A stretch of DNA of 64,000 nt from Methylobacterium sp. WL1 (GCF_008000895.1 NZ_CP042823.1:6151464-6215463), one strand, 5' to 3'; positions 8,695 through 19,292 are shown, counted from the stretch's first letter. Made by a program: numbers and translations. Notes: generated from the letters alone by a model not told the origin.

Positions 8695-9741
8695 TCAGAG
8701 ATCCATCCGCACGACGTTTGGAAAACCCAGGATGAAATCCGCCCCGAAGGCGGTGACCGGCGTGTGGAACCCGGCCGGGATCCCACCCGCCGCCACGCGC
8801 CGGGCGACTTCCAGCGCTGTCAGGACGGTGAGCGTATACCCCTCGGGGGTCTCCATCCGGCTTGCCGCGCGCCTGCCGTTCTCATCCCAGGCCTCGGCCA
8901 GGAACGTGCTGCGCGCCGTCGCCCGCGCGGCCGCCGACGGGCCCTCCGGCAGGCGGTCGATGCCGCGATTGATGAGGCGCTGCACCGTGCCGCCGGCGAT
9001 GATCCGCCGGAAGCCAGCGGGCAGGCCCGCTGCGGCAGACATGGCGGGGAGCGCCTCAAAAAACACCTCGATGTTGGGGACCCGCGTCGAGTACCAAGCG
9101 CTCGACACGTCGCCCCAGCCGAGCCCCACCGTGCGCCGAGGTCCGCGGCCGAAATCCGCGCTCCCGCGGGGCGGGCTTGGCAACTCGACGATGCGGCCGG
9201 CGCGCCGCACCCGCGTGCCCCAGGCGATGCCCTCGACCATGGTGCGGGCCGTCCCGCGGCTGAAGCCACCGAAACCGCCGATGGAGATCCGCAGGTTCGT
9301 GGCGCCGGGTAGCCGGCCGGCCACGTGGGCGGCCAGGCAATCGCTCGGCACAACGTCGAAGCCGGCGGCGGGCAGCAGCACGATGCCGGCCGCCTGCGCA
9401 TCGGCGTCCCGGGCGGCGAGCGACTCCAGCACGTCGATCTCGCCGGTGATGTCGACGTAGTGCGTCCTTGCGGCCAGGCACGCCTCGGCCATGGGGCGGG
9501 CCGTCCTGGAGAAGGGTCCGGCGGCGTGGATCACCGCGGCGACGCCGGCGAGCGCGTCCCGCAGCCGGTCCGGGGCATCGAGGGGGGCCGCCCTCCAGTC
9601 GAGCCCGAGCCGGTCGGCCAGCGGTCGCAGCTTGTCCGGATCGCGGCCGGCCAGGATCGGGCGAAGGCCCTGCACACGGGCATGTTCGGCCAGGAGCGTC
9701 CCGGTGTAGCCGGTGGCTCCGTAGATCAGGATCGCGGTCAT
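8695..9741 (-). CDS. Saccharopine dehydrogenase-like NAD(P)-binding protein
   Basis: A 348-residue protein with an N-terminal Rossmann motif (YGATGYTG at about residues 7-14), then AGRDPDKL, VIHAAGPFSRTA and HYVDITGE. This is the pattern of the saccharopine dehydrogenase / trans-acting enoyl reductase superfamily. Most such bacterial proteins have no proven substrate and are not lysine enzymes. It converges on the altronate dehydratase-like gene with a spacer of about 100 bases. Confidence 0.75.
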   Translation of the reverse strand: MTAILIYGATGYTGTLLAEHARVQGLRPILAGRDPDKLRPLADRLGLDWRAAPLDAPDRLRDALAGVAAVIHAAGPFSRTARPMAEACLAARTHYVDITGEIDVLESLAARDADAQAAGIVLLPAAGFDVVPSDCLAAHVAGRLPGATNLRISIGGFGGFSRGTARTMVEGIAWGTRVRRAGRIVELPSPPRGSADFGRGPRRTVGLGWGDVSSAWYSTRVPNIEVFFEALPAMSAAAGLPAGFRRIIAGGTVQRLINRGIDRLPEGPSAAARATARSTFLAEAWDENGRRAASRMETPEGYTLTVLTALEVARRVAAGGIPAGFHTPVTAFGADFILGFPNVVRMDL

Positions 9742-9952
9742 GACCGTCCCTCTATCATGGCCCGAGCAGGAGGGGACTGCGTACGGCCGTCCGTCACATG
9801 GCGGCCGGTCACAAGGCGATCCTGGCAGGTGCGCGAGACCCGTGCGCTGAGCGGCACCCGATCCGCGTCGGCAGCCACCTTTCGGGACGATGCCCCGGAG
9901 ACGTAGCCTGGTGCACGCAGGCGGTGAGTTTTTTCAGCCCGAGGAAGCGAAC

Positions 9953-12900
9953 ATGCCAGAATCAGGCGTTCTGCACCGTCCCGCCGTCCCGACGGACGAC
10001 CCGTTCACGGCCTTCGCGGACGACGTGGTCTCCCTGTCGCCACTCCGGGCCGCGATGGTCGCGGCGTGTCGGCGCCCCGAGCCGGATTGCGTGGCACCGC
10101 TCCTCGATCTCGCCCGCTTGCCGCCCGACGCGGCCGGGCGCGTCGCCAACATAGCCCGGCGTCTGGTGGAAGGGCTGCGTCGCAACACCCGCCGCGGCGG
10201 CGTCGAAGGCCTGATCCACGAATACGCGCTCTCCAGTCAGGAGGGCGTGGCGTTGATGTGTCTCGCCGAAGCGCTGCTGCGCATTCCCGACGCCGCCACC
10301 CGCGATGCGCTGATCCGGGACAAGATCGCCGGTGGCGACTGGGCCGCGCATCTCGGCCACAGCCCGTCGCCCTTCGTGAACGCCGCGACCTGGGGCCTGC
10401 TGGTGACCGGCCGGCTCACGGCGACACGCAGTGAATCCGGGCTGTCGGCGACGCTGACCCGCCTGATCGCGCGCGGCGGTGAACCGCTGATCCGCAAGGC
10501 GGTCGATCTCGCCATGCGGCTGATGGGCGAGCAGTTCGTCACCGGGCGCGACATCGGAGAGGCCCTGCGCAACGCCGCCCAGGTGGAGGCGAGGGGGTTC
10601 ACCTACTCCTACGACATGCTCGGCGAGGCTGCCCTCACCGCCGAGGACGCGGACCGTTATCTGAGCGCCTACCAGGAGGCGATTCGAGCGATCGGGGATG
10701 CGTCTGCCGGGCGCGGCGTCCTCTTGGGGCCGGGCATCTCGATCAAGCTGTCGGCGCTTCATCCCCGATACACAAGATCCCAGCGCGGGCGCGTGATGGC
10801 GGAACTGGCGCCCCGCATCCGGGACCTCGCCCGTCTCGCCAAGCGCTACGAGATCGGTCTCAACATTGACGCCAAGGAGGCCGACCGCCTCGACCTGTCC
10901 CTCGACATCCTCGAGACGCTGGTCTTCGACCCGGGTCTCGCCGGATGGGATGGGCTGGGCTTCGTCGTACAGGCCTACGGCAAGCGCTGCCCATTCGCGA
11001 TCGATGTGCTGATCGACCTGGCCCGGCGCAGCCGGCGGCGGCTGATGGTTCGTCTGGTGAAGGGCGCGTACTGGGACAGCGAGATCAAGCGCGCGCAGGT
11101 GGACGGGCTCGCGGACTTCCCGGTCTTCACCCGCAAGCTGCACACGGACGTGTCCTACCTCGCTTGCGCGCGAAAGCTCCTCGCCGCACCCGAGGCGATC
11201 TTTCCGCAATTCGCCACCCACAACGCACAGACGCTGGCCAGCATCGTCGAGATGGCGGGCCCCGATTTCCGCCTCGGGCGATACGAATTCCAGTGCCTGC
11301 ACGGCATGGGGGAGCCGCTCTACGAAGCGGTGGTCGGCGGGGCCGACCTCGACAGGCCGTGCCGGATCTACGCGCCGGTGGGCACCCACGAGACCCTGCT
11401 GGCCTATCTCGTGCGGCGGCTCCTCGAGAACGGCGCCAACAGCTCCTTCGTGAACCGGGTCGGCGACGTGTCCGTGCCGGTGGACGCGCTGATCGCCGAT
11501 CCCGTCGCCGCCGTCGCGGCGATGCCGGTCCCGGGCGCACCGCACGAGCGGATCGCCCTGCCACGCGATCTCTACGGACTCAGCCGTGCCAATGCCGCGG
11601 GCCTCGACCTGGCCGACGAGGCCGTCCTGGGCCGACTCGCTGCGGCGCTGGCGGAAAGCGGGAGGACGCCCTGGCGCGCCGTGCCGTCGGGGGCCGATCC
11701 GGCCTCAGCCGATACGCCCGTGCACAACCCCGCCGACCATCGGGACGTGGTCGGGACAGTCCGCGCCGCGTCGGTCCCCGCCATCGAGGCGGCGCTCGCC
11801 CGGGCGGAGGCGGCAGCCGAGACCTGGGCGGCGGTGGAGACCGAGACGCGCTCCGCGCGTCTGCGCACCGCGGCCGACGCCTTCGAGGCACGGATGCCGG
11901 TGCTGATCGGGCTGATCGTGCGCGAGGCCGGCAAATCCTCCGCCAACGCCGTCGCGGAGATCCGCGAGGCCGTGGATTTCCTGCGCTACTACGCGGCCGA
12001 GGCCGAGCGGACTCTCACCGGCCCGCACGCCCCGCTCGGTCCGGTCGTCTGCATCGCCCCCTGGAACTTCCCGCTGGCGATCTTCGTCGGGCAGGTCGCC
12101 GCCGCCCTGGCGGCCGGCAACCCGGTCCTGGCCAAGCCCGCCGCGGAGACGCCGCTCACGGCCTGGGAGGCGATCCGCTTGCTGCACGGCGCCGGCATCC
12201 CGGAGGATGCCCTGCAGATCCTTCCGGGGGCCGGCGACGTCGGGGCGGCCCTGGTCGGCGACGCCCGCGTGCAGGGCGTGATGTTCACCGGCTCGACCGG
12301 CATCGCAAAGACGATCCAGGGACGTCTCGCCGAGCGCCTGGGCTGCGACGGCGAGCCGATCCCGCTCGTCGCGGAGACGGGCGGTCAGAACGCCATGGTG
12401 GTCGATTCCTCCGCCCTGGCCGAGCAGGTGGTCGCCGACGTCATCGCTTCGGCGTTTGATTCCGCCGGCCAGCGCTGCTCGGCCCTGCGTATCCTGTGCC
12501 TTCAGGAGGAGATCGCGGACCGTACCGTGGACATGCTGCGGAGCGCCATGCGCGAGCTGGTCGTCGGCGATCCCCGCCGGCTCGCAGTCGATGTCGGCCC
12601 TGTCATTACCCAGGCGGCGGCCGAACGCCTGAACAAGCATGTCGAGACGATGCGGGGACGCGGCTTCGCCATCCACCAGGTTTCGCTGCCGGCCGAGACG
12701 GCGAACGGCACCTTCGTTCCGCCCACGCTCATCGAGATCACCCGCGTCGCGGATGTCGAGCATGAGGTGTTCGGGCCGGTCCTGCATGTCCTGCGGTACG
12801 CGCGCCACGATCTCGGCCGCCTGTTGGACGAGATCGACGCCACCGGTTACGGCCTGACGTTCGGCCTCCAGACCCGCATCGACGAGACCGCCGACCGGAT

Positions 12901-13639
12901 TCTCGACCGCGTCGGGGCCGGCAACCGCTACGTCAACCGCAACGTCATCGGCGCGGTGGTCGGCGTCCAGCCCTTCGGCGGGTCCGGGTTGTTCGGTACC
13001 GGGCCCAAGGCCGGCGGTCCGCTTTATCTCGGCCGCTTGCTGAAGCGGCCGCCGGCTTCCGCGCTCGATGGTCTTGAGGGCTCAGGCGATTTGGGCCGAC
13101 GCTACGCGGCGTGGCTGCGAGTCCGTGGGTTCGGCCCGCTCGCCGACACCGTTGCAGCGTTGCCTCCGATCCAGGGCGCGGAGATTGCGCTCGCCGGGCC
13201 GGTCGGGGAGCGCAATCTCTACGCGTTGCGCCCACGCGGGCGCGTCGCGGCGATCGCCGAAACAGAGCGCGGCCTGATCCTTCAACTCGGTGCGATCATC
13301 GCCACCGGCAACCGCGCCGTGGTGCTGAGTCCGGACAGGATCTTCGCGATCTTGGCCGAGCTACCGGCCGAACTCGCGGCCCGGGTCGAACGCGCGGCGG
13401 ATCTCAGGCAGGCCGGCGAGGTCCGGGCGGTGCTGTACGAAGGCGGACCCGAGGGTTTGCAGGCGCTGAACCGCGCCATCGCCCACCGTCCCGGCCCGAT
13501 CCTTCAGGTTCAGGCCCGCGCAATCGACGCGCTTGCGGCAGGCGACCTGTATGCGCTCCCTGGCTTGATCGAGGAGCGCTCGACCGCGATCAACACCACG
13601 GCCGCCGGTGGCAATGCCAGCCTTCTGGCGATCGGCTAA
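9953..13639 (+). CDS. putA: Bifunctional proline dehydrogenase / P5C dehydrogenase
   Basis: PutA oxidises proline to glutamate in two steps, through an FAD proline dehydrogenase barrel (about residues 70-480) and an NAD aldehyde dehydrogenase domain (about 560-1000). The aldehyde dehydrogenase residues E808 (VAETGGQN) and C842 (SAGQRCSALR) are present. A C-terminal extension follows, as in long PutA proteins, giving 1,228 residues. The N-terminus MPESGVLHRPAV lacks a ribbon-helix-helix DNA-binding region, so this PutA should not repress its own gene. The ATG at 9953 follows GAGGAAGCGAAC. The gene ends only four bases from the convergent binding-protein gene. Confidence 0.93.
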   Translation: MPESGVLHRPAVPTDDPFTAFADDVVSLSPLRAAMVAACRRPEPDCVAPLLDLARLPPDAAGRVANIARRLVEGLRRNTRRGGVEGLIHEYALSSQEGVALMCLAEALLRIPDAATRDALIRDKIAGGDWAAHLGHSPSPFVNAATWGLLVTGRLTATRSESGLSATLTRLIARGGEPLIRKAVDLAMRLMGEQFVTGRDIGEALRNAAQVEARGFTYSYDMLGEAALTAEDADRYLSAYQEAIRAIGDASAGRGVLLGPGISIKLSALHPRYTRSQRGRVMAELAPRIRDLARLAKRYEIGLNIDAKEADRLDLSLDILETLVFDPGLAGWDGLGFVVQAYGKRCPFAIDVLIDLARRSRRRLMVRLVKGAYWDSEIKRAQVDGLADFPVFTRKLHTDVSYLACARKLLAAPEAIFPQFATHNAQTLASIVEMAGPDFRLGRYEFQCLHGMGEPLYEAVVGGADLDRPCRIYAPVGTHETLLAYLVRRLLENGANSSFVNRVGDVSVPVDALIADPVAAVAAMPVPGAPHERIALPRDLYGLSRANAAGLDLADEAVLGRLAAALAESGRTPWRAVPSGADPASADTPVHNPADHRDVVGTVRAASVPAIEAALARAEAAAETWAAVETETRSARLRTAADAFEARMPVLIGLIVREAGKSSANAVAEIREAVDFLRYYAAEAERTLTGPHAPLGPVVCIAPWNFPLAIFVGQVAAALAAGNPVLAKPAAETPLTAWEAIRLLHGAGIPEDALQILPGAGDVGAALVGDARVQGVMFTGSTGIAKTIQGRLAERLGCDGEPIPLVAETGGQNAMVVDSSALAEQVVADVIASAFDSAGQRCSALRILCLQEEIADRTVDMLRSAMRELVVGDPRRLAVDVGPVITQAAAERLNKHVETMRGRGFAIHQVSLPAETANGTFVPPTLIEITRVADVEHEVFGPVLHVLRYARHDLGRLLDEIDATGYGLTFGLQTRIDETADRILDRVGAGNRYVNRNVIGAVVGVQPFGGSGLFGTGPKAGGPLYLGRLLKRPPASALDGLEGSGDLGRRYAAWLRVRGFGPLADTVAALPPIQGAEIALAGPVGERNLYALRPRGRVAAIAETERGLILQLGAIIATGNRAVVLSPDRIFAILAELPAELAARVERAADLRQAGEVRAVLYEGGPEGLQALNRAIAHRPGPILQVQARAIDALAAGDLYALPGLIEERSTAINTTAAGGNASLLAIG

Positions 13640-13643
13640 TCGA

Positions 13644-15236
13644 TCAGGCCGACCGGCGCAGGTTCCAGAACAGCGGCAAACCAGTGAGCATACCGTCCAG
13701 GTCGCGCCGGTAGGCGGTGGGCTGGAAATACTGGCCGCACGGAATGTAGGCGCCGACCTCCAGGGCCCGGGCCTGGATGGTCGCCGCCAAGGCCTTCTGG
13801 GCGCCGACATCCGGGGCTGCGAACCACGCGGCGCGCATCTCCTCCAGGGGCGCATCCGTCAGCCAACTCGGGACGCCGGCCCGGCCGTTGCCGCGGGCCG
13901 CCAAGTGGTAGGCCGGCGAGATCATGTCGAGCCCACCGGAGAAGATGCCGAACATCGACCAACCGCCCTGGTCGAGCGGCTTCGCATTGAGGATCCGCTG
14001 ATTCACCGTGCCCCAGTCGGTGGAGACGACGTCGAGGTTCATCCCGAGCTTACGGCAGAGGTCGGCCATCACCTCGCAGACCGCGTTGATCCGCGGCACG
14101 TCGGTGCCCGCCAGCAGCACGACCCGCTCGCCGTTGTAGCCGGCCGCCGCCAGCGCCCGCTTGGCGCCTGCGAGGTCGCGCGGACCGGTGAACACCGACA
14201 TCCCAGCCTCCGAAGCCATCGGGCCGCCGGGGGTGAAGATGCCCGCGGGACCGCGCCGGATCGACGGATCGCTGCCTGCGACCGCGTCCATCATCTCGTT
14301 CTGATCGACGGCCGACAGGAGCGCCCGGCTGATCGCGGGATTGTCGAAGGGCGGCAGGGTATGGTTGAGGCGGATCTGCCCGATCAGGCCGGTCGTCTCC
14401 ACCAGTTCGACGCGCACGTCCCGCTGGCGCAGCAGATCGGGCACGAGGTCGACCAGCGGCTGCTCCCACCAATCGATCTCGCCCGAACGCAGGGCGCCGG
14501 CCGCGGTGGCGCCATCGGGGATCGTACGCCATTCGATCCGGTCGAAATGCGCGATCCGGGGGCCGGCGGTGAAGCTCGGCGTGCCGTCCTCGCGGGGCCG
14601 GTAAGCCTCGAACCGGCGGTAGACGTTGAGGGAGCCCGGTACGCGCTCGGTCGCGACGTAGCGATAGGGCCCGCTGCCGACGATCTCCGCCACGGCTTGC
14701 GTGGCCGGCGTCGCGCTCAGCCGTTCCGGCATGATCACCGGCAGGTAGGAGGTCGGCTTTGCCAGGGCGTCCGGGAGAAGCGGGAACGGCTTCTTGAGCC
14801 GGAACTGCACAACGGTGTCGGACGGGGCCGAGAGTTCGTCGACGGTGGAAAACAGCGCGCCCCCGAAGGCATCGCGCCCGGACCAGCGCTTGAGGCTCGC
14901 CACCACGTCGCGGGCGAGAACCGGGGTGCCGTCGTGGAAGCGTAGGCCGTCGCGCAGGGTCAGCCGCCAGGTCAAACCGTCCGGCGATACGTCCTGGCTC
15001 CCGACCATCTGCGGCTGCGCGCGGTAGGACGCATCCAGGCTGTACAGCGTGTCGAACACCATCAACGCGTGCGTGCGTGTGACGTAATTCGTGGTGATGA
15101 TCGGATCGAGCAGAGCGAGGTCTGCGTAAGGCACGAAGCGGAGTGTCGTGGCTGAGGCCGCCCGGACCAGGGCAGGGCGTGCCATGGCTCCGGCCATCAA
15201 GGCGCCAGCGCCTCGCAGCAGAGTGCGTCGCTTCAT
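13644..15236 (-). CDS. ABC transporter substrate-binding protein, peptide/opine type (SBP_bac_5)
   Basis: A 530-residue periplasmic protein starting MKRRTLLRGAGALMAGAM, a twin-arginine-like signal. The mature protein has the family-5 solute-binding signature: LDPIITTNYVTRTH, the YEP-like DTLYSLDASYRAQP, and DGLTWRLTLRDGLRFHDGTP. Such proteins deliver peptides, opines or glutathione-like compounds to ABC permeases. No permease or ATPase genes are adjacent, so the partners are elsewhere. The ATG at 15236 is preferred over a longer upstream frame because it begins the signal peptide. Confidence 0.85.
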   Translation of the reverse strand: MKRRTLLRGAGALMAGAMARPALVRAASATTLRFVPYADLALLDPIITTNYVTRTHALMVFDTLYSLDASYRAQPQMVGSQDVSPDGLTWRLTLRDGLRFHDGTPVLARDVVASLKRWSGRDAFGGALFSTVDELSAPSDTVVQFRLKKPFPLLPDALAKPTSYLPVIMPERLSATPATQAVAEIVGSGPYRYVATERVPGSLNVYRRFEAYRPREDGTPSFTAGPRIAHFDRIEWRTIPDGATAAGALRSGEIDWWEQPLVDLVPDLLRQRDVRVELVETTGLIGQIRLNHTLPPFDNPAISRALLSAVDQNEMMDAVAGSDPSIRRGPAGIFTPGGPMASEAGMSVFTGPRDLAGAKRALAAAGYNGERVVLLAGTDVPRINAVCEVMADLCRKLGMNLDVVSTDWGTVNQRILNAKPLDQGGWSMFGIFSGGLDMISPAYHLAARGNGRAGVPSWLTDAPLEEMRAAWFAAPDVGAQKALAATIQARALEVGAYIPCGQYFQPTAYRRDLDGMLTGLPLFWNLRRSA

Positions 15237-15433
15237 ACCGTCGTCCCGCTCCGATCCAGGGTTGCCGACGCGGATCCGCGCAGCGCTTCCCGGTTGCAAA
15301 GCCTACTCCAGCAGCCGGACCCTTACCGGTCAGGATTGAGACAGCCGTCCCGGTCTGAAGCCAGACGGCCCATATCGGAACGCGACCGCTCGCGCGTCCT
15401 CAGGATTCGCGCCCCGGCAACGTCGGCGACAGC

Positions 15434-15727
15434 TCAGGCGGCGCGGGACCAGCGGATATCGCCGAGGCTCTCGCGGAAGGCGAAGCGGGCAAGGTGATCA
15501 GCGACCACGTTCTCGAGCCGGGTGAGGTTGACCGGGTCGGCGCTGTCGATGCGCATCACCAGGGCATCGGGTTCGGCGTCGAAGGTGCAGACGCGGTCCT
15601 CGCCGAACGGCACGGTGCCGTGCTCGGGCGTCGCCTCGACTTTGAACTTGTGGCTCCAGTGCCGGCACAGCTGCTGCAGGTAGCGGCTTGCCTCGGCGGT
15701 CTGCACGCGGGCCTGAGAGGTCGGCAT
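15434..15727 (-). CDS. DUF2218 domain protein
   Basis: A 97-residue protein starting MPTSQARVQTAEASRYLQQL, with RHWSHKFKVE, FGEDRVCTFDAEPDAL and a C-terminal segment LENVVADHLARFAFRE. This is the full DUF2218 layout, a small domain often found beside siderophore or iron-related genes. No such genes are next to it here, and its function is unknown. The longer frame starting at 15835 adds residues that do not belong to the family. Confidence 0.78.
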   Translation of the reverse strand: MPTSQARVQTAEASRYLQQLCRHWSHKFKVEATPEHGTVPFGEDRVCTFDAEPDALVMRIDSADPVNLTRLENVVADHLARFAFRESLGDIRWSRAA

Positions 15728-16307
15728 TCCGTGGGTCTCCAGAAAAGTGAACGCGGTCATCGGTGGACGGAGCGTCGCGATATCTCGCACATGCGAGATG
15801 AACACATCCTGAGCAAGGACTATGCCCGGGCTCACGAGGCTGCCCCCGATCGCTGCCTGAAGGGTCGGCTCGATGCATTAGCAGTCGTTTAACGGCCGGC
15901 ACGGCGACCGCCGAACGCGGCGCCGCGTGGCTGTCCTGCACCCCTCGACGTGCCGAATTATGGCGCGCCGCACAAATTCAATCGCGCCGATCGGAGTGTT
16001 GAGGCGAAGTCCGCGTGCGAGCGACTTCGCCATCGGGACCGCTTGCGCGACGTTGGCCGAACTCGAACGGTGTCCCATCGTCAGCCGAGATCGGAAGTGC
16101 GATCGAGGCGTGGCAACGACGGTATAGCAGAGGATGTCCTGGGCCGGTCCTGCGGTATCTGCCCCTGCAAACCCCTGACGGTTCTGTCCTCATGCGCCTG
16201 GATCACGGCCGGACAGCTGCCTCACCCCCGGATCAGGCTCCGTAGGGCACGCCTCGGCTCAATTGGACGCGGCAGCCGATGCCAACGTCAGACCGAGAAA
16301 ACCCAGA
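15728..16307. other. Spacer of about 580 bases without a recognised gene
   Basis: Several short open frames cross this region on both strands (for example one of 66 codons ending at 16127), but none has a recognisable domain, a good ribosome site or neighbours that suggest a role. Base composition is a little lower in G+C than the flanks. I see no repeat, RNA gene or terminator that I can support. Confidence 0.4.
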
Positions 16308-17603
16308 TCATCGCAATCCAAATTTCCGACGGACCAGCACCAGGCACGTGAGGCTGATTCCGGCCGCGAACATCAGGAAGAAGCTGGGCGCGAGCGGCGT
16401 GTGTGTGACCGCGATCAGGCTCTCGATCCAGAACGGTGCGAAGCCGCCGAAGACCGTCACGCCCACGTTGTAGCTGATGTTCATGCCCGTGCTGCGGGTG
16501 CGTGTCGGGAAGATCTCGGCCATGAGCGCCGGCAGGGCCGCGCTGTAGCTCGCCTTCAGGCCGCCGATCAGGGCGAGCACCGGCACGATGACGAGCAGCA
16601 CCGGATAGCTGATCAGCAGCGCGAAGGCGGGAAACATCAGTACGAACACCGCGATCACCACGATCCGCATGATCGGTGTCCGGCCGACCGTGTCCGACCA
16701 GTGCCCCACCAGCGGTGCGACTGTCATCAGCATGACGGCGCCCACGAACGACGCCAGGAAGCCGATCCAGGATGGCAGGCCGAGTTGCTTGACGGCGTAG
16801 GTCGGCGTGTAGCTGATCATGTAGTTCAGCGCCGTGGAGGTCGCCACGAGCCCCGTCGCCAGCAGCATGTTCAGCCATTGCTGTCCGAACAGGTCGCGTA
16901 CGGGTGAGCGCGCGTCGCCCGTCTCGGCCGAGGCCTCGAATTCGGGCGTCTCCGCGATGTTACGACGGATGTAGAGGCCCACGGGACCGATCAGCAGCCC
17001 GAACGCGAACGGCAGGCGCCAGCCCCACGCGGCGATCTGATCCGGGCTCAGCGTGGCGCTCAGGATGACCCCGGATAAGGCCGCCAGAACGCTCGCCAGA
17101 CCCTGGCTGGCGAACTGGAAGCTCGCGAAGAAGCCTTTTCGCGTCGGCCCGTGCTCGACCATGAAGGCGGTCGACGCGCCGAATTCGCCACCGACCGAGA
17201 AACCCTGGATCAGCCGTGCCACCAGCACGCCGACCGAGGCCAGGATGCCGATCGATTCGTAGGACGGCATCACGACCATCATGAAGGTCCCGACCATCAT
17301 CAGCATGATCGACAGCATCAAAGCGGGTTTGCGGCCGGCTCTGTCCGCATAGAGGCCGAGTACGATCGCCCCGAGCGGGCGCATTAGGTACGAGATGCCG
17401 AAGCTGCCGAGGGCGATCAGCAGCGACGTGGTCGGGTTGCTGGTCGGGAAGAACAACTTCGAGATCGTGACGGCGAAGTACAGGTACAGCGTCAGATCGT
17501 AGAACTCGAGAGCGTTTCCGATCGAGGATGCAATCACCGCCTTGTACATTTGCGATGTACCGCGGACGGGTGTTGCGCTCACGGCCGCGTCCGGTGACGA
17601 CAT
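16308..17603 (-). CDS. MFS transporter, metabolite:H+ symporter (MHS) family
   Basis: A 431-residue, twelve-segment inner-membrane carrier. The N-terminus has SSIGNALEFYDLTLYLYFA, typical of the MHS group. The loop 2-3 motif appears as GLYADRAGRKPAL, and RLIQGFSVGGEFGAS marks segment 5. Relatives (ProP, citrate, alpha-ketoglutarate, shikimate carriers) take up organic acids or osmolytes with protons; the substrate here is not evident. It lies just downstream of the gamma-glutamyltransferase gene on the same strand, about 95 bases away, and may be co-transcribed. Confidence 0.85.
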   Translation of the reverse strand: MSSPDAAVSATPVRGTSQMYKAVIASSIGNALEFYDLTLYLYFAVTISKLFFPTSNPTTSLLIALGSFGISYLMRPLGAIVLGLYADRAGRKPALMLSIMLMMVGTFMMVVMPSYESIGILASVGVLVARLIQGFSVGGEFGASTAFMVEHGPTRKGFFASFQFASQGLASVLAALSGVILSATLSPDQIAAWGWRLPFAFGLLIGPVGLYIRRNIAETPEFEASAETGDARSPVRDLFGQQWLNMLLATGLVATSTALNYMISYTPTYAVKQLGLPSWIGFLASFVGAVMLMTVAPLVGHWSDTVGRTPIMRIVVIAVFVLMFPAFALLISYPVLLVIVPVLALIGGLKASYSAALPALMAEIFPTRTRSTGMNISYNVGVTVFGGFAPFWIESLIAVTHTPLAPSFFLMFAAGISLTCLVLVRRKFGLR

Positions 17604-17699
17604 ATGCTGCTCGATCTCGGTTGGATGAGGCGCGCGCCGTGACGGGCGCCGCTTCAGCGCGCGTCGCAGCGGGGTTTTCAGACGTCGCCGGGCGAGGCT

Positions 17700-19292
17700 C
17701 TAGAATCCGCCGGCATGGCCGTCCTTGCGGGGATCGGAGCCGCCGACGTAGCCGCCCTCGATCCGGCGCACGAGCTGCGCGCCCCCGAACCCGAAGGCGG
17801 AATCCGGCGGCTCTCGGACGAGTTCGTGGCCGCGCGCCTCCAGGTCGCCCAGCGTCGAGGCCGGGAACGTGGTCTCGACCGCCACCTGCAGGCCGGCGAC
17901 GTGGCGCCAGCGGGGCGCGTCCACCGCCGTCTGCGGATCCTGCCCCCACACCTGGGTTCGCACCACAATCTGCACGTGGCCCTGCGCCTGGATCGGCCCG
18001 CCCATGAAGCCGAACGCCATCAACGGCGCGCCGTTCTGCATCACGAAGCCTGGGATGATCGTGTTGAACGGACGCTTGCTCGGCCCGACCTGGTTGGGAT
18101 GGCCCTCGGCCAGGGTGAAGCCGTATCCACGGTTCTGCAGGCTGATGCCCGTCTCCGGGACCACCACGCCGGACCCGAAGCCCGAATAATTCGACTGGAT
18201 GTAGGAGACCATCATGCCGCCCGCATCGCCGGTGGCGAGGCACACGGTCCCGCCCTCGTTCGGCGCTCCATGCCCGAACACCTGCGCGCGCCGACGGTCG
18301 ATCAGCGCCGCCCGCGACGCCAGGTAGCCCGGTTCCAGCAGATGGTCGTGGGTGACCTTGGTCATGTGCCGAAGGTCGGCCGCGTAGGCGTAGACGTCCG
18401 CGAAGGCGAGCTTCATGGCCTCGATCTGGAGGTGGAGCGCGTCCGCGCCGTCGACCGGCAGATCTTCGAGGCCGGCCGCCCGGAGGATACCGAGGGCCAT
18501 CAGCGCCGCGATGCCCTGACCGTTCGGCGGGATCTCGTGCAGGCTCACGCCGCCGAAATCCTGATGGATGGTGCCGCACCAATCCGCGCTGTGCTCGGCA
18601 AGGTCGCCCTCGTCGAGCGCCGCCCCGTGCGCGCGGGCGAAATCCGCGATCCGGTGCGCCAACGCGCCCCGGTAGAAGCTGTCGCCGCGCGTCTCGGCGA
18701 TCGACCGGAGCGTGCGCGCGTGGCCGGGCGACCGGAAAAGCTCACCGGCGGCCGGCGTGCGCCCGTCCGGCATGAAGGTGGCCGCAAAGCCGGGCTGGTT
18801 CTTCAGTTCCGCCGCGCCGCGCCGCCAGAGCTCGGCGATGACCGGCGAGACGAGGAAGCCCGCCTCGGCGTAATCGATGGCCGGCTCGAACAGGCGCTCG
18901 AACGGCAGCTGGCCGAAGCGCCGCGATAGCTCGACCCAAGCCGAGACTGCGCCCGGGACCGTGACGGTGTCCCAGCCGCGATGCGGAAACGCCGTGTGCC
19001 CGGCGTAGCGTTCAGGCGTCCAACCAGCCGGCGAGCGGCCGGACGCATTGAGCCCGTGGAGCTTGCCGTCGTGCCAGAGGATGCAGAAGGCGTCCGACCC
19101 GATGCCGTTGCCGGTGGGCTCGACCACCGTGAGCGCGATGGCCGCCGCCAGCGCCGCGTCGAGGGCGTTGCCGCCCTGTTGCAGCATCCGCAACCCGGCC
19201 TGCGTGGCGAGCGGCTGCGACGTGGCGACGAGATTGCGCGCGAAGACGGGCGAGCGCCGGGAGGCGTAGAGCGCATCGTGTCGGTACTGCAT
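17700..19292 (-). CDS. Gamma-glutamyltransferase family protein
   Basis: A 530-residue Ntn-hydrolase. The probable autocleavage and nucleophile residue is T349 in GGTVCLATGDAGG, followed by SYIQSNYSGFGSGVVVP and GISLQNRGYGF, as in one GGT subfamily. The large-subunit part has GGNALDAALAAAIALTVVEP and GIGSDAFCI. No clear signal peptide is visible, unlike E. coli GGT. The enzyme would hydrolyse or transfer gamma-glutamyl groups from glutathione-like substrates. ATG 19292 is chosen over an upstream start that adds 15 non-family residues. Confidence 0.82.
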   Translation of the reverse strand: MQYRHDALYASRRSPVFARNLVATSQPLATQAGLRMLQQGGNALDAALAAAIALTVVEPTGNGIGSDAFCILWHDGKLHGLNASGRSPAGWTPERYAGHTAFPHRGWDTVTVPGAVSAWVELSRRFGQLPFERLFEPAIDYAEAGFLVSPVIAELWRRGAAELKNQPGFAATFMPDGRTPAAGELFRSPGHARTLRSIAETRGDSFYRGALAHRIADFARAHGAALDEGDLAEHSADWCGTIHQDFGGVSLHEIPPNGQGIAALMALGILRAAGLEDLPVDGADALHLQIEAMKLAFADVYAYAADLRHMTKVTHDHLLEPGYLASRAALIDRRRAQVFGHGAPNEGGTVCLATGDAGGMMVSYIQSNYSGFGSGVVVPETGISLQNRGYGFTLAEGHPNQVGPSKRPFNTIIPGFVMQNGAPLMAFGFMGGPIQAQGHVQIVVRTQVWGQDPQTAVDAPRWRHVAGLQVAVETTFPASTLGDLEARGHELVREPPDSAFGFGGAQLVRRIEGGYVGGSDPRKDGHAGGF